From: Poecilobothrus nobilitatus
Lineage: Eukaryota > Arthropoda > Insecta > Diptera > Dolichopodidae
Direction of reading: 5' to 3'
NCBI GenBank assembly: GCA_947095535.1
Contig: OX352774.1
Coordinates: 212,090,965 to 212,154,964, forward strand
Length of the DNA stretch: 64,000 bases
The notes under the pieces were generated by a model. The model made no database searches. It worked only from the letters and a program-made list of their open reading frames with translations, and was not told where the DNA came from. Shown here one piece after another: positions 10,860 to 23,976 of the stretch; position 1 is the stretch's first letter; every line of letters starts with the position of its first letter. The translations under genes and the position numbers were made by a program.

Positions 10860-11860
10860 CACTACACTTAAAGTATAGGGTATATTAACTTTGGTATGGT
10901 GTTTGTAACCACCAAAAGGAAGTGAGTTAGATATGGACATGTACATATATTCTGAATCAGGATCACCTCCTGAGTCGATTTAGCAATGTCCGTCCGTCCT
11001 TCCGTAAGCACAATAACTCAAAAACCAATGATGCTATCTTGATGAAATTTATAATGTAGGTTAACAATGACTAAAGTAAGGCGGGGATTGCAAATGGGCG
11101 CAATTGGACCATGGGTTCGGGTACCTTTCATACAACTCCCAAAACCGAATACGCATATCTTCGAAATTAATAAAGATAGAAACTTAAAATTTTGTACGAG
11201 GGTGTGTTTTCCTGAATCCCTGATTTGTCCAAAATTTTAGATAAATTGGAGGAGTTGTTCGGGTACCTCCCACACAACTCCCATAATCGAACAAGCATAT
11301 ATTGGAAATTAATAAAGATAGAAACTTCAAATTTTGTACTAGGGTGTTGTTTCCTGAATTCCTGATTTGTCCAAAAGTTTAGATGAATTGGAGGAGTTGT
11401 TCGGGTACCTCCCACACAACTCCCAAAACCGAACAAGCATATCTTCGAAATTAATAAAGATAGAAACTTCAAATTTGATACGAGGGTACTGTTTCCTGAA
11501 TCCCTGATTTGTCTAAAATTTGAGATGAATTAGAGTGGTTGTTCGGGTACTTCCAATACAACTCCCAAGACCGAACAAGCATATCTTCGAATTTAATAAA
11601 TATAAAAACTTGAAAATTGATATAAGAGTGTTCTACCCTGTTCTGATGATGTCTCTAAAATTTGAAATGAATTGGGGTGGTGGTCCGCGTGCCTTCACAT
11701 ACTTCCAAGACCTAACAAGCATATCTTCGAATTTAATAAAGATAGAAACCTGAAATTTTGTACAAAGGTTGTAAAAGCATTTATTTTTTTATATTAAATA
11801 CCTAACTAAAATAACTTATGGATTTTTAATTTAATTTGAATTTTTTAGGTATAGGGTATA
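10860..11860 (+). repeat. GTCCGTCC-type dipteran repeat element with internal minisatellite
   Basis: The block starts near TATAGGGTATAT (10875) and closes near TATAGGGTATAAA (11852). It contains TGAGTCGATTTAGC followed by GTCCGTCCGTCC-like sequence and CACAATAACTCAAAAA. This sequence order is typical of a group of repeats found across fly genomes and recurs in diverged form at 25240 and 27370. It then runs into five units of a 142-bp repeat. No protein is encoded; frames across it are repeat translations on both strands. Confidence 0.6.
11095..11770. repeat. 142-bp minisatellite, about 4.8 units
   Basis: The core (C/T)GGGTACCTCCCACACAAC-like motif recurs with its GTACC at 11121, 11263, 11405, 11547 and (diverged) 11689, exactly 142 bases apart each time. 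Each unit also contains CATATCTTCGAAATTAATA, TAGAAACTT and a TCCCTGATTTGTC-like segment. The inner units are the most alike and the outer ones diverged, as expected for unequal exchange or slippage amplification inside an element. Confidence 0.85.
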
Positions 11861-14445
11861 AATAAGTCGGTATATGTTGCTTGTTAAAACTAGTAAATAC
11901 TAGTTTTAAACTTGTATTTCAAGTAGTTCAAATTATTCGATAAATTATCCTCTACTTTACTTAGTTTTAGTTATATATACAAGTTTAATTATATGCGGTA
12001 GCTTTCATACATAAAAAAATAAAACTGCTTCGAACATAAAATTTTCATTTGGAAAACCTGATTAGAAATACATTTTTTTTTAATGTTTGAAATTAGTAGA
12101 TCCAAATTCTTTTAAAATTTGATTTTCATTTTCAATTTCAAATATCAAGATCAAATCTAATTCGATGGTGTAGAGTTGTTATACAGTTTAATCTAAGTAT
12201 TATACTATTTATATTTTTTACTCTCAACAAATTTGTTATGCCTATTCTTTCTTTACCTGTAAGCTACATTTGTATTTTGATACCCGAGAATTTTAAGGAA
12301 CAAATTAAATATCTTTTTTTAATCATTTTATTTTTTAATTCAATTTTTTTCAAAAAAAAAAAAAAAAAAACAGAAGGTTTCAACACCTCTGCAAAATCAA
12401 CAAACAAACAAATACAATAATGTACATTAAAATCGTCACCAAAAAAAAAAAATACATTGCCTAAAACATGAAAAAATTAAATCGGGTAATTTTTCATAAC
12501 TTTCACATTAATAATACGTTTTTATGGTCCCCTTTACCACTTAAAGCTAATAATTAGGTTTTCTTCTAAAGTGAAAACATAAAAAAAACGAAGGGGACTT
12601 TCATCTCACAATTATGTCTTACAAAAATTTTTTATATTTTTCTTGGCTGCGTCATTATAAATTTAAAAAAAAAACAAAAAACGAGCCATTCTCTAAATCG
12701 ACCTCTAAACAATGATTAAGGAGTTTTTTTTAATGCTCCCTTGTTTTTTTTTTAGCAGTTTTGTCCTTGTGATACATACAACACAAAAAAAAAGAAACAA
12801 AAATAGCACAGGGGCACAGTACAAAATAAATAAAATAAAAATTCAAGGATAATTTAATATGAAATTGTACAATAGCCAACGAAATATTTGACCATTCTTT
12901 AAATAAGAAATAAAACAGAAGAAGTATCATAATAATTATATATATGTAGATATATATATAAAAGTATTTTTGTTTTTTTAGTTTTTTTATTATTTTTGGA
13001 ACTCGAACCATATAATTTACAACCATTTATAATAATATATATTTCAATTTCTTTTTTTTTATTAAATTAATTTTTATTTCTTTACTTTCATAATGATACT
13101 ATATATATATACTATATATATATATACATTATATCACAATATATTATTATGTATAAATGTGGCATATATCTAGTAAGAGATAATTACATATATTTTACAT
13201 ATTTGTATAAACAGGTACTTATGACTGCGTAAAAATTATATTATGCATTTTAAGGATATTTTCCTATTCTGTTAAAAAAAAAAACTAATAAATTAAATTC
13301 ATATTAATAAATTATTATTTTTGAAAAATGCAAATTGCAATTTCTCTAAAAATTATTTATAACAAAACTAAATTTATCAATATTTTATGTAAATACAAAA
13401 ACTTAAGTGATTATAACATGTATATATCATGGACGAAGCGTCAATATATTGAAATGAATAACGGTTCTTCCCTGAAGCAAAACATAGTTTACTCTGTTTA
13501 CTTTGTTTGCTTTTATATCGTAATAAAAAACAATAAAAAAAACATATCTAAAAATTGAATAAATACATAAAAAAAATAATACCGTAATATAAATTCTTCT
13601 ATAATTCTTAAAATAATAGAATTTATCTTCTAGTCTAATTTTAATATTATTTGCAACACATATTATTACTTACAATAAAACACAGTTGTATGAATGATTG
13701 AATGGTTACAAAAACCATAATGAAAGAAAAAGATAGCAAATAAAAAAAGAAAACCAAAATTGATACATTGAATTGGTAACTAACAGATAAAGCAATGTGC
13801 GAGAAAGATATCAAATAATAGAGGTTCTACTTATCGTATTAGACAAAATAAAAGCATAAAAAAACACTGTCAGAAAGAAGGAATTCATTTTTGTTCATTA
13901 TTTTGGTGATAACCATCTATTGTTTTTACTTTATTAATGAACGATAAGCTAAGTATTAGTAACTCGTAAGTTCGTAATTTATTTTCAAACCTAGAAGAAG
14001 CCATCAGGATTTCTTGCAATTTCTTGTTGTATAAATTTTTAAACTGCATTCATTCAATTAATAAGTCATTTTCTTAAGAGATCCGCCATTCATTTTAATT
14101 TAAGAAACTTTATATTAACTTGTTTGTTAATATAGAAGTTTGTTTAATAAAAATGTTAGAAATACTATTTATAAGACTGTAAAAAATTAATTGTTGAAGA
14201 AATAAAGAACAAATTGAATCATATTATATACATGCTTTACGATAATTATTATTTACGATACGATAATTAATTTTTCCAATTAACTAATTTTAATTTTGCA
14301 ATTTGCGGTATTTTTTTTATATATACATATATATTTAGTATATCTCGTATTTTTTTTTGTATATTTAGTATGTCTTGTTAATTAATTTTTAGATTTTATT
14401 TCAGTTAACTGTTTCATGTCATATTTTTGGTACAGCTAAAGATGA
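11861..14445. other. AT-rich intron sequence, no gene seen
   Basis: Contains AT microsatellites near 12936-12961 and 13098-13128 and many A/T runs. The forward frame at 13328-13558 (76 residues) is a composition-driven frame with no recognised domain. Confidence 0.55.
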
Positions 14446-15009
14446 TCTAGGTGTACGAATTTCCTGTATCGTTATAAAGCCTCCTTTTCATATTCTGATG
14501 TCCTTAACATCTATAAAACATATATAAGACCTAAAATGGAGTACACATATTTAGCCGGGAGCCTCCAAAACGGCATGGGTTTTCTCGATAAAGTGAAAAA
14601 CAGAGCAATTCGTCTAATAAACGATCCCACTGTCACCTCTACGCTCTCTCCACTCGGTCTCCATCGCCTAACAGGAACACTTTCCCTGTTTTATAGATAC
14701 CTTATAGCGTTCGGTTCTTGCTCTAACGAGATTAAAAGTTTGATGCCTGATCCTCTAAAAGCTTTCGAAAGAGAAATAAGGAGAGCTCCTGCTGCCCGCC
14801 CCTATGTAGTTCAAATTCTCATTTGGCATAATTCTGCTTATGGAAATTCGTTTGTGGTACGAACATCGCCAATGTGAAACCATCTCCCACCTCATGTGTT
14901 CCTCAGAATTGGTGATGATTACATTTACAACGTGCAAAGATTCAAGGTGAATATTAACAACTTTGTTCACAATAAGCCTGCTAATTTAAAATCAATTTTC
15001 ATTCCATAA
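14446..15009 (+). pseudogene. Non-LTR retrotransposon ORF2 carboxy-terminal fragment (CR1/Jockey-like)
   Basis: The frame is open from 14446 and encodes the region following the reverse transcriptase core. It holds a YKTYIRPKMEY motif, then DKVKNRAIRLINDP, LSLFYRYL and ARPYVVQ, and a late FKVNINNF tail ending in TAA at 15007-15009. These motifs in this order are characteristic of the thumb and carboxy end of CR1/Jockey-type LINEs. One in-frame stop at 14875-14877 falls exactly where the family has Trp of a W-N-x-L-P motif, so it is a TGG to TGA change. The first methionine at 14536 is internal to the original protein. The fragment is 5'-truncated, as is usual for LINE insertions, and the insertion looks fairly young compared with the other relics here. 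Confidence 0.75.
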
Positions 15010-15190
15010 CTAAACTTCCTCTGATCAAACAGTACATGAGTAATAAAGGTAGTATAATCAATTGTTTGGTCAAAAAAGGGAGGTGATGTTTAGTGGGTTA
15101 AAGTCCCACACACTCATAGAGGACTCGTGCTCGTTTTCACTCCTCTATAGTGTCTTTCAATAATTCCCACCTACACTCGCAAAAAATAAA
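15010..15190 (+). mobile_element. 3' UTR of the CR1/Jockey-like LINE
   Basis: This directly follows the LINE stop codon. It contains CAATTGTTTGGTCAAA, GGGTTAAAGTCCCACAC and CTACACTCGCAAAAAA before an A-rich end. The same ordered motifs appear reversed at 29100-29260 and, diverged, at 45722-45835. This supports a shared LINE 3' end rather than unique host sequence. Confidence 0.6.
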
Positions 15191-16059
15191 TTATAAAAAA
15201 AAATTGCTACCTCACTTGACATTGTCATGCGTCATCGCTGATTTAAATGTATAATTTTTATTTGTATTTTGTAAATATAATCTTTAATATTATATGACCA
15301 AATAAAAGTGAATGTCCTATAATAACTAAACAATTGGCTAATTATATTACCTTACTTACTAACTAACAAACGAAAAAATGTATTATTTAACAATATATAT
15401 ATAATATGATAATATCATAATGTTTGGAGGAAAATGATATTAGTAATTTTAATAAAATATGAAATAAATATTTTTGGTATTCCTTTTTCAATTTATTACA
15501 ATATTGGGCAACTAAGTGATAATTATCTTTTATATGAAATTATATGATTCTATAAGAATTTATAAAATAAATTAAATGAACATTGGACCATAAGCAATTA
15601 TAGTCATAATATTATTAGAAAAACATAATTAAAAATTATACATACATATATATATATTATGAAAATGAATCATATAGTTTTAGGTTTTTAAATTTTAAAT
15701 TAAATAAAGAAGAATTTTTACATTTATTGGAACCATTTATATTAAATTGAAATGCCAATTGATCAACATTGAGATTCCTGACAGATGGATTTTAATGAAG
15801 ATCGCAGTCCTGAAAAATTTTAATGACTGTGTAAAAAAGAATGCTTTAGAAAGCAATGCATTATAAGCATTATAAAAAAGGCCGTATATATGTAAAACTT
15901 ATATGTCAAAATACAATACTAAAGCTTTAATTTTAATGTCTTACTTATGACAAATTTGCACATATATTCAAATTACAGTTATCTGAAAATGGGAAATTTT
16001 TGACCTATAATAGTTCTTAAACAAGATTCTTAAATAACACCCTATAATACCCAGTTCTT
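15191..16059. other. AT-rich intron sequence, no gene seen
   Basis: No coding region or recognisable repeat end was found. Confidence 0.55.
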
Positions 16060-16700
16060 AAATACAAAAATATAGGTACTACCTAACTTATCAGTAAATT
16101 TTCAAAGTTCTTTTTGTTCTAAAATTTCAAGGTTCTGACTAAAAGTGTTCCCAAGATAGGGAAAAATTAAAAATTTTGCAAAATTATGATTTTACGAAAA
16201 GGTAAATTTGAATATCAAATCGCAAAAAATTATATAATTTTTAATATAGGTATACGTGCTTAGATTTAGAAAAAATATTAACCCGAATTTGATCAACTAT
16301 ATCAATTATTTGAAAATAGGGCTTTTTTTCCAATTTTAATGGCCCGCAACTCAGTAATCGATAGGGGTACATAAAAAAGTTGTTCTATATTCTATAACAT
16401 TAATATTTTTACGAAACAGGTAATTAAAAGGAAACACATTAAAATTTCATTCCTATATATTTTAAGTGATAGTGAAGTTTTAGTAACAGACGTACTGACG
16501 AATAGAGTGAAACTAATAAGTAAATTTTTCAAAAATTCCAAATTTTTAAAAAATGTTCTAAAAATGGATTCGATTTTCTATAATTCCAAGTTTAAAACTA
16601 CGATATTTCTAAATCAGTTCAAATGTCTATACTGCACACTCTTACATGAATGTATAAGTATTGTACATTAACAGCATTAGCAGGGTGATAAAAAACAAAA
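16060..16700 (+). repeat. Interspersed repeat, copy A
   Basis: This matches 33737-34270 in the same order. Shared segments are TTTTGCAAAATT, CGCAAAAAATT then ATAATTTTTAATA, TTGAAAATAGGGCTTTTT, GGGGTACATAAAAAA-like, and GACGTACTGACG followed by AAAGTGAAAATAA/AGAGTGAAACTAATAA. No coding capacity was seen. Two diverged copies 17 kb apart, each in intron sequence, indicate a dispersed element, possibly the 3' untranslated part of a retroelement. Confidence 0.5.
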
Positions 16701-18329
16701 CAAATTCAATTGGGGAAGATTCTAATTGAAATTTGCATAATATGCATGATTAACAGAAGAATGCCAATGCATTTCAAATGTTTAAATAATCAAATGTAAA
16801 TATTTTTAAACCATTAGAACAATAACGTATTAGCGAATTTATAGGTTTAAAAGACAATATTTTATTTCCTATATTAACATCTGATTACTGAATCTTACGC
16901 CATCTTCGCAGCCTTTTTCATTTTATTTTAGAAACTTACTGTAGGATTTCTTAGAAAAATAATTTATTAGATTCTTAACAAAATGTTGTATAAAATGTAG
17001 GAAATACAATCAATCATATATAAAAGAAATTGGCCAGTTCAAGCACAGATATCATTATGTGCTCAACACTTTACTGTAGACGCCGGAAAATATTCTTTAA
17101 TCTAAAATATAAAAGAGTTACTTAAAGACCTTACCATATTGAAAGATAAAAGTATTAAAGTGATCATGACTTAAAAAGAACAAAAATAAAATAATTGACA
17201 AGAAAAATAGACATATTTTCATTTTAACTAGACGGTTCAAATATTTAAGTATTTATTAATTTGTTTTAAGGTGTTAATTTTAAATCTACACGAATAAACC
17301 AATATTTATTTAACAAATAGTTTATACAAATGGTAACATTATTTATTTATTTATTTTTATAATTTTTGTTATTTTTACAAAAAATAAATCCTTTTTAATG
17401 GTTTCTCTCAATTTTCAAATAATTCAACAATAATTTTTTTATTATAAAATTTATCATTGAATTAAAAGCATAATGATAAATATTTTATAAATAATTTTAT
17501 ACAATTATCAGATAACTAAAATAATTATTTACATTTTTTTTTTTTCCATTTCTAATTTTATTGAATTTATTTTTAATATAATTTTTTTTTTATTTTTAGT
17601 CTAGTTTATTATAGATTTTTTAAGTACCTATGTACTTCTGAAATGGGTATTGTATTCGTGTAAAAATTTAACTTTGACACTTTAATAAGGCCTGCAGGAT
17701 TTTGACATAACATATTTAAAATGATGTGTTATATTATGTGGTCACCGTTAATTATTTCAAGATTTAAGAAACAACTTTCAATTAAAGTGAAATTTATAAG
17801 ATTTTCAGTCATAAAAGTTAGATTTTATAAATTTTATCAATTTTTATTAATATTTTATAGATTTAACTGATTTACATCATTTCATATTCAAAATAAAACT
17901 ACTTTTAAATTTTGTTATTATACTTGAAAATTGATAGTCACAATGTCACTTTCGGAATGAAAAAAATCTTAAAATAATGATAAATATAAAAACGAAACTA
18001 ATGATGTGTTAATTATTACATGAATTATTGGCGAATTGATTGAATTTTTATTAGTAGCCAGAGTTGTTTGTTTGATTAAATTGCTGATCAAGAAAAGGAG
18101 AATAGCGGCTTGATGATCATATGCTTCTTTTGTATATAAATATATGAATGCAAACGTTTGTGTCTATTTGTAAACATGATACCTTACGACCTTTTACTTT
18201 AAAATATTATTCCTTTAATTATTTCATTTCAATAAATATAATTTCTATCAAAAATTTCTCTCAATAAAACTAAGTAATAAAAAATGCGGTGAAGTAATGG
18301 CACTGCAGGCTATCATTTAACATATAATG
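16701..18329. other. AT-rich intron sequence, no gene seen
   Basis: Simple AT-rich sequence without a supported gene, RNA gene or transposon end. Confidence 0.55.
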
Positions 18330-19030
18330 AAATTGTTTACTGGAGGTTGAAAAACAGCAGAAGAAACTGATTCTAAAATACAAAGGCTAGGAATTGAATA
18401 CTTAGAATATTTGGGCAAACTTCCCAAAAAGCGGATCGACCAACAGAAGAATGAACTGCAACTCCCTTTATAGATCCCGAACCTTTTATCTTGGCATAGG
18501 TAGTTACAAACTAAAAGAGCTCTAAAAATGTAAAAGAAAAACTGTTAATAAATAAACATTAATGAGCAGTAAATTTTTAAGTAAAAATCCGGTTTCAGGC
18601 AATCTAAGAAATTTGTGAGAAACCGTAACTAGAAAAGAGTAAAGATTGTTATAAAGAAATAATAGGAACCAGTAAAAATAAATCGAGAATTCTAGAAGAT
18701 TTCACAAAAGGGCACTTAAAGAAAATAACTATAAATAGTAACAATACATGCAGATTCTGTCAAAAAGAAGAAAAACCTCGAGGGCAGATATTTAAAATTT
18801 AAAAAGTGCGTAGCTTTGCTCCTAGGAAGAATTTTGCACCTATAAACCTATAGCTTTATCGAGTATGAAATCGAATATATGCCAGTAATAAACTCTGTAC
18901 AGATTTTCAGTTTCTTAGAAATATTATAAGGGCGAGCACAATAGATCTACTTCAAAATGTCGCAGTGTTACTGATACCCCTTAAATAAAAATAATCTAAT
19001 TCAATATAATCAATCTGTACTGTAAATCAA
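18330..19030 (+). pseudogene. Decayed LINE RNase H and carboxy-terminal end (R1/Jockey-like)
   Basis: Pieces in several frames line up in the order expected for the end of a LINE polyprotein. They are TPFIDPEPF near 18455-18485, GFRQSKKFV near 18585-18615, then KGHLKKI and NTCRFCQKEE (about 18708-18775), the CxxC zinc-knuckle segment. A further frame follows with ALLLGRIL and YSFIEYEIEY. Stops and shifts interrupt every part. The last 80 bases (from GGGCGAGCACAATAGATC) resemble the short 3' ends of such LINEs. Clade assignment is uncertain. The recognisable motif order is the main evidence. Confidence 0.5.
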
Positions 19031-20161
19031 GCAACCGAAAACTTGAAAATAAAAAATATTTTTTATCTAATTCCATGTTAATTTTTTTATGAATACTCAA
19101 ATATAGTTTTAATATCTTATAACTATTTTTCCATATCATATTATTTATTCGAGAATTTAAGATAGGAAATACTATTATGAAATAACAGAAAAGAGTTATT
19201 AAAATTTCATTACATTTTTACGTTTTTCTAATTGTTTAGAAATGTACAAATTTCATTACAAACGTTTTTTTTTTTGTCAATAATTTTTTATATATCTGAA
19301 TAAACTGCAGAAATCTAAAGGGAAACTATTCCTTTAGCATAAATATTATATTAAAAATATTAGTGCCAATTTTATTTAAACTATTTAATATTCTAATATT
19401 ATTTTATTTTTAATTAAAATTTTATATTTATTACTTATATTTTATTTAATAATCTATTAAAATTAAATTATAATTAATAGAAATACATAAAGTATTGTAT
19501 ATTTATTAAAAAAAAAACAAAAAAAGAAAATCTCTTAAAAAAATCTATTATAAATCTATAATTAAATATTATAATTATATAGTTGCAAAAATTTGTATTT
19601 AATTAATTACAATGTAAAAAGTTTTACTATCAAAAAAAAAAAAAAAATAAATAATTTTATAATTTTATTTAAAATAAGTGATTATCTATAATTAATGTCT
19701 AATTAATACCAAAATTAATCATTTTTCTATAATTATTAATTATTAAAGTAATTATCAGTATTTAGTAGTAAATCTGAATGCTTTTAGTAGAAATTTTAAA
19801 TACATTGTACATATGATTCCAACTTTTGTTACACAGTATACTAAAAATTAAGGGAGTATACTAAGTCAGAGACGAACCCTGTAATAATGAAACATCGACG
19901 GACATCACAAAGCCTTATTAATGAACTTATCTCGAACTCCAAATGGAAAGGAACAGTCCGGAATCGTAAAAAATTGAAGGATGTCTTGTAGTCACCCCCA
20001 GGACCTTAATGTTCTGTAGCATCCATTAAATGAAAAAAAAACTACTAAAAAGTGTACTTCCATTTTTTATGAATTCAAACGAATTAAATCATTCTGTTAG
20101 AAATTATTTTCTTCATTTTATGATTTAAATCATTCTTAAATTACATATATGTTTTGAACTA

Positions 20162-20208
20162 AAACCTATTTATATTCTATTTAGTTCCTTTTGGATATAA
20201 ATAGGTTT
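20162..20208. repeat. Perfect 14-bp inverted repeat
   Basis: AAACCTATTTATAT (20162-20175) and ATATAAATAGGTTT (20195-20208) are exact reverse complements around a 19-base loop. Related TATTTAGTTCC/TATTTAGTTA segments follow, suggesting a small rearranged repeat. Confidence 0.8.
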
Positions 20209-21152
20209 AGGATATAATTAGGTCCTTTAGATATAAAAAACTTATTCCTATCCTATTTAGTTATCATATACAGTTCGAGATAAATTCAGTTTAGGTATAA
20301 AATTACAACAAGTTAATATAAAAATTTTCCATTTAATACTGAAATAAAATGTTCTCGTACTTCACTGGAATTGTATTACCTTAAATATATACAATTTATA
20401 AATTAACTTCCTTTAATAACGAGAGCTTATGGTAAAAAAACCTCTATCCAATAAAAAATAAATTTTGATAATTTTCGCCCAAAAACAACAAAAAAACTTA
20501 AAAAATAGTTGTACTTTAGTATGAAATATTTTCTTTTGGTATTTGATGACTTTCTTTTAAATATTCTTAATGGAAAATGCTTGTTAGGCGTGGAATATAA
20601 GCTTTTCTAGTTTTCAATTATTTGGAAAAATCACAAAAAAAAAAATCTTCGACAAAAATAACGTATAAAGACCAATGACCATAAATTCTCTATAATTTGA
20701 CTAAAGGACTTTGATTAAAGTTTGAAATTAATTCATTTTTAATAATAAGTATCGAGTTCGATTGTCCATAAGTAAATCAGGCTAAGTCTCGCTTTTGTCA
20801 AACAAAAACATAAAACAACTTTGGTTTGATTAAACTTGCTAGAGTCAATAGAAAAAAACTAACATTTTCGTAAAATTAAATAATTGCAAAATATTTAAAA
20901 AAAAGTTTATCTTAACATTTAAACAGGACTCCCTATTAATAAAAAATTTTTCTATTGAAGATTGCTTTAAATTTTTTTTTTTTTTTTTTGTTTTTTAATT
21001 ACAATTAATAAGTTTAAATGTTATATTAATACAATATAACCTTTTATTGTTATAATAATATAAATATTTTAATCTGATATCTATTTACATATAATATACA
21101 ATAATAATCTAGTTTAAATTGATTATTAAACTATAAAATCCGATTTTAAAGG

Positions 21153-21196
21153 TTTTTTTAATTAAATGAAATTTTTTTTTGATTTAATTAAAAAAA
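21153..21196. repeat. AT-only 15-bp inverted repeat
   Basis: TTTTTTTAATTAAAT (21153-21167) pairs exactly with ATTTAATTAAAAAAA (21182-21196). The sequence is all A/T, so chance occurrence in this background is plausible. Confidence 0.7.
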
Positions 21197-23911
21197 AAAA
21201 AAGATAAACTCTTTAATATAATTTTTTATTATCATCCTTTTTTTTTATAAATTCATTTATTATTAAGCTTTCTTAGTTATAGTTTAAATACATTAAATTA
21301 GATTAGTTTATAAGAGTATATAAATATCCATTTTAATATTTATTACAAGGACTCTTTATTTAAAAGAAGAAAAAAAGAAACTGTTCTACTTTATACAAAG
21401 AAAATCAAAAATCGATATATTATATTAAGCAGGATGTTTTTAACTCATATATTAGTTTTTTAAAATACATATAGGAATAAATACATAGGGAAAAAAATTA
21501 AAAAGAAAAATTGTTTCAATTTTTAGGGTAGAAAATTTTATTATGTAGAAAATTTTTCCAGGGATAAAAAAGTTTTTTTTTTTTTTATTTTCTTAGATCT
21601 CATAATTATTTAACAAAAAATATCGGTCAATTCTTATATATGAAGCTATAATATCAAAATACTAGATAAGACATGAAGAGTTTAAATATTTAAAGCTATT
21701 TAATTAAACCTCAAATAAGATGGAAAAATATTTAAAAAAACATATTTAATACAATATATACATATGTATGAAACAGGGATGATACATATATCTTAGAGCA
21801 AAAATTACAATTTGTATCTACTATTTAAAACAAAAATTTTCATTCATAAAAATTTTTGAATTTTTTATATCCTTTTTTTTTTTGATTTTTAAAATGGAAC
21901 AAAATTTCCTAAAGCATATTTTGTTATAATAATTTTTGTCTAAATTTTGGAAGAATTTACAAAATTTTACTTTTATTTTGTGTAACATGAATAATGATTT
22001 TACTCCTTTAACTGGCATAAATTGAATTCTTTCAAATACATATGCAGGATGATTTTCTTCCGGTTTTAAATATTTATAGGATATATTTGGGAATTAAAAC
22101 GAAAAAGAAATTATTTTATAGAGAGGGAATCTATTTCGCTTCTATTCTTGAGATAATAATGTCTAAAACTTTTTTTAAGTTTTATTTTCATTTGCCTACA
22201 AAATAAGCAATTTTTAGATGCCAATTATTTTAAAATATTTAAGTAAAATTTTACTTTATTTAAAAATAACCATAAATATTTACAACCAAATTTTGTTTTC
22301 TTAAATTCTTTAAACTGTATAACAATATTCTTTTCTTAAACTTCTGCAATTACTCTTACTGTTTTCGAAAGATTTTGTTTGAAATCATAAATCTAACTGA
22401 AATGCAATTTTAATCCCTTTCTTGTTTTATCCTCCCCCAAATACCATTTATTCTTTCAAAAGATTAGGGTAATCTCAAGTTTAAGTGCATTTAAGCGGTT
22501 TTACTTTTTATCTTAATAAGAAAACACTATGGGTAGTTTTTGAAGTAATCTCTTAAATTAAACTCTTTAAGTTACTTTTGTTTCCATTGGATTTAAGTCA
22601 CAAAGAAAAAAACAAAGAAAAAACCAAATAAATACTAAATACAATTTTATCATTACTTTCTGCATAGGTTACTAAAACTTTATAATTTATTTTTTTTTTT
22701 TTAAATTGTCTTACTAATTAGTTATTATCTTATTATAAAAAAAAAAAAAAAGAAGGAAATATAATAAAAACTCTCTTCAACAAAAAAAAAAACTTAATTA
22801 AAATTATGATTTTTTTTTGTATCACTTTATTCACATAAAATAAAATCTTCAATAATAAAATTATTTTTTTTCTCTCTTTATATTTATAAATAATATTTAT
22901 TGTTTTAATTTTTTACTTTTTTTTTGTTTATTTTTTATCATATTCATTTTATTATCACACAGTTTCCATAGAAAACTTTATTGAATATAATATTGTTGTT
23001 AGATATTCGCATAGAGACCAGACCTCCTAATGTATATTTGTATATTTCACTATTTAACATTTTCTCTTATTTTTTTCTTTATTTTTTTTTTTTACCCACT
23101 TAAGAAAAATATTGTATAACAATGTATAAAGAAAAATCCCTTAAGCTTTCATTCCTTCATTTATTTTTTTTTTTTTTTGTAAATTTTAAAATTTTATAAT
23201 TAAAGATATAAATATGCCGTTATTGTCTAAATTAGCGCAACAATTATTAATTATAGAAGATATAAAAAAAAAAAAACCAAAAAAAAAAAAAAAAATAGAA
23301 AAAATATTTTACTCTCCCACTGTTAATAAGCATTAATTTTAAAATTAACCACTGAGGTGAATTTGTATTACAATATGGTGGGTGGGTGAGTTAAATTTTT
23401 CCAAACTGGTATTTTATTTCTCATTTTTCATTGAACGAAAAAAAAAAACAACAAAAAATTTTATTTTTTGTTTTTTTTTTGAAAGGAAAAGAACACAAAG
23501 GAATAAATATTATGTTCGAAAAAGATAGAGATAGAATAACATTAAAAGGACTAGAAGTAAAAATAATACGGATGTAATGGACAACATTGAAAATAATATT
23601 ATTAACAGTGGTGGAGTTTTTTTTTTTTTTTTATCATTTTTTTTTAACGCATCATAAAAATTTTTTTTTTTATATATTTTTTTACGTTTTTATTTTTTTT
23701 GTTTTTTTGTAATTTTTCTGTTGCGTTTGCAGAAAAATTTATAGAAAGTGTAACAAATTATTAAATTATTAAATAAAATTAGAAAAAAAAAAAAAACATT
23801 TTCAACTAATAAAAATTATGAAAAATTGCTTAAAATGTAGAAATTATATAAATATTTTTCCCCCTTTTTTTATTTTATTTATTTTTTTTCAACATTTTTA
23901 GGGATTATTCT

Positions 23912-23976
23912 AGAATCTCTGTTTATTTTTTATTATACGCTCTAATAATGAACAAAAAAAAATAAACAGAGATTCT
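23912..23976. repeat. Perfect 20-bp inverted repeat, strong hairpin
   Basis: AGAATCTCTGTTTATTTTTT (23912-23931) and its exact reverse complement (23957-23976) flank a 25-base loop. The outer half of each arm (AGAATCTCTGTTTA) is not simple sequence, so a chance origin is unlikely. No TTAA or TA duplication flanks it clearly. It would fold into a stable stem in either transcript. Confidence 0.9.

Noticed and set aside
11167..11753. Frames on both strands across the 142-bp array
   Set aside because: They are translations of tandem non-coding units, which repeat in the protein with the same period.
13328..13558. Forward 76-residue frame
   Set aside because: Lys/Asn/Ile-rich, no recognisable domain, and no splice or promoter context.
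14755..14970. Reverse frame opposite the LINE tail
   Set aside because: Shadow of the LINE coding frame, whose motifs are on the + strand.
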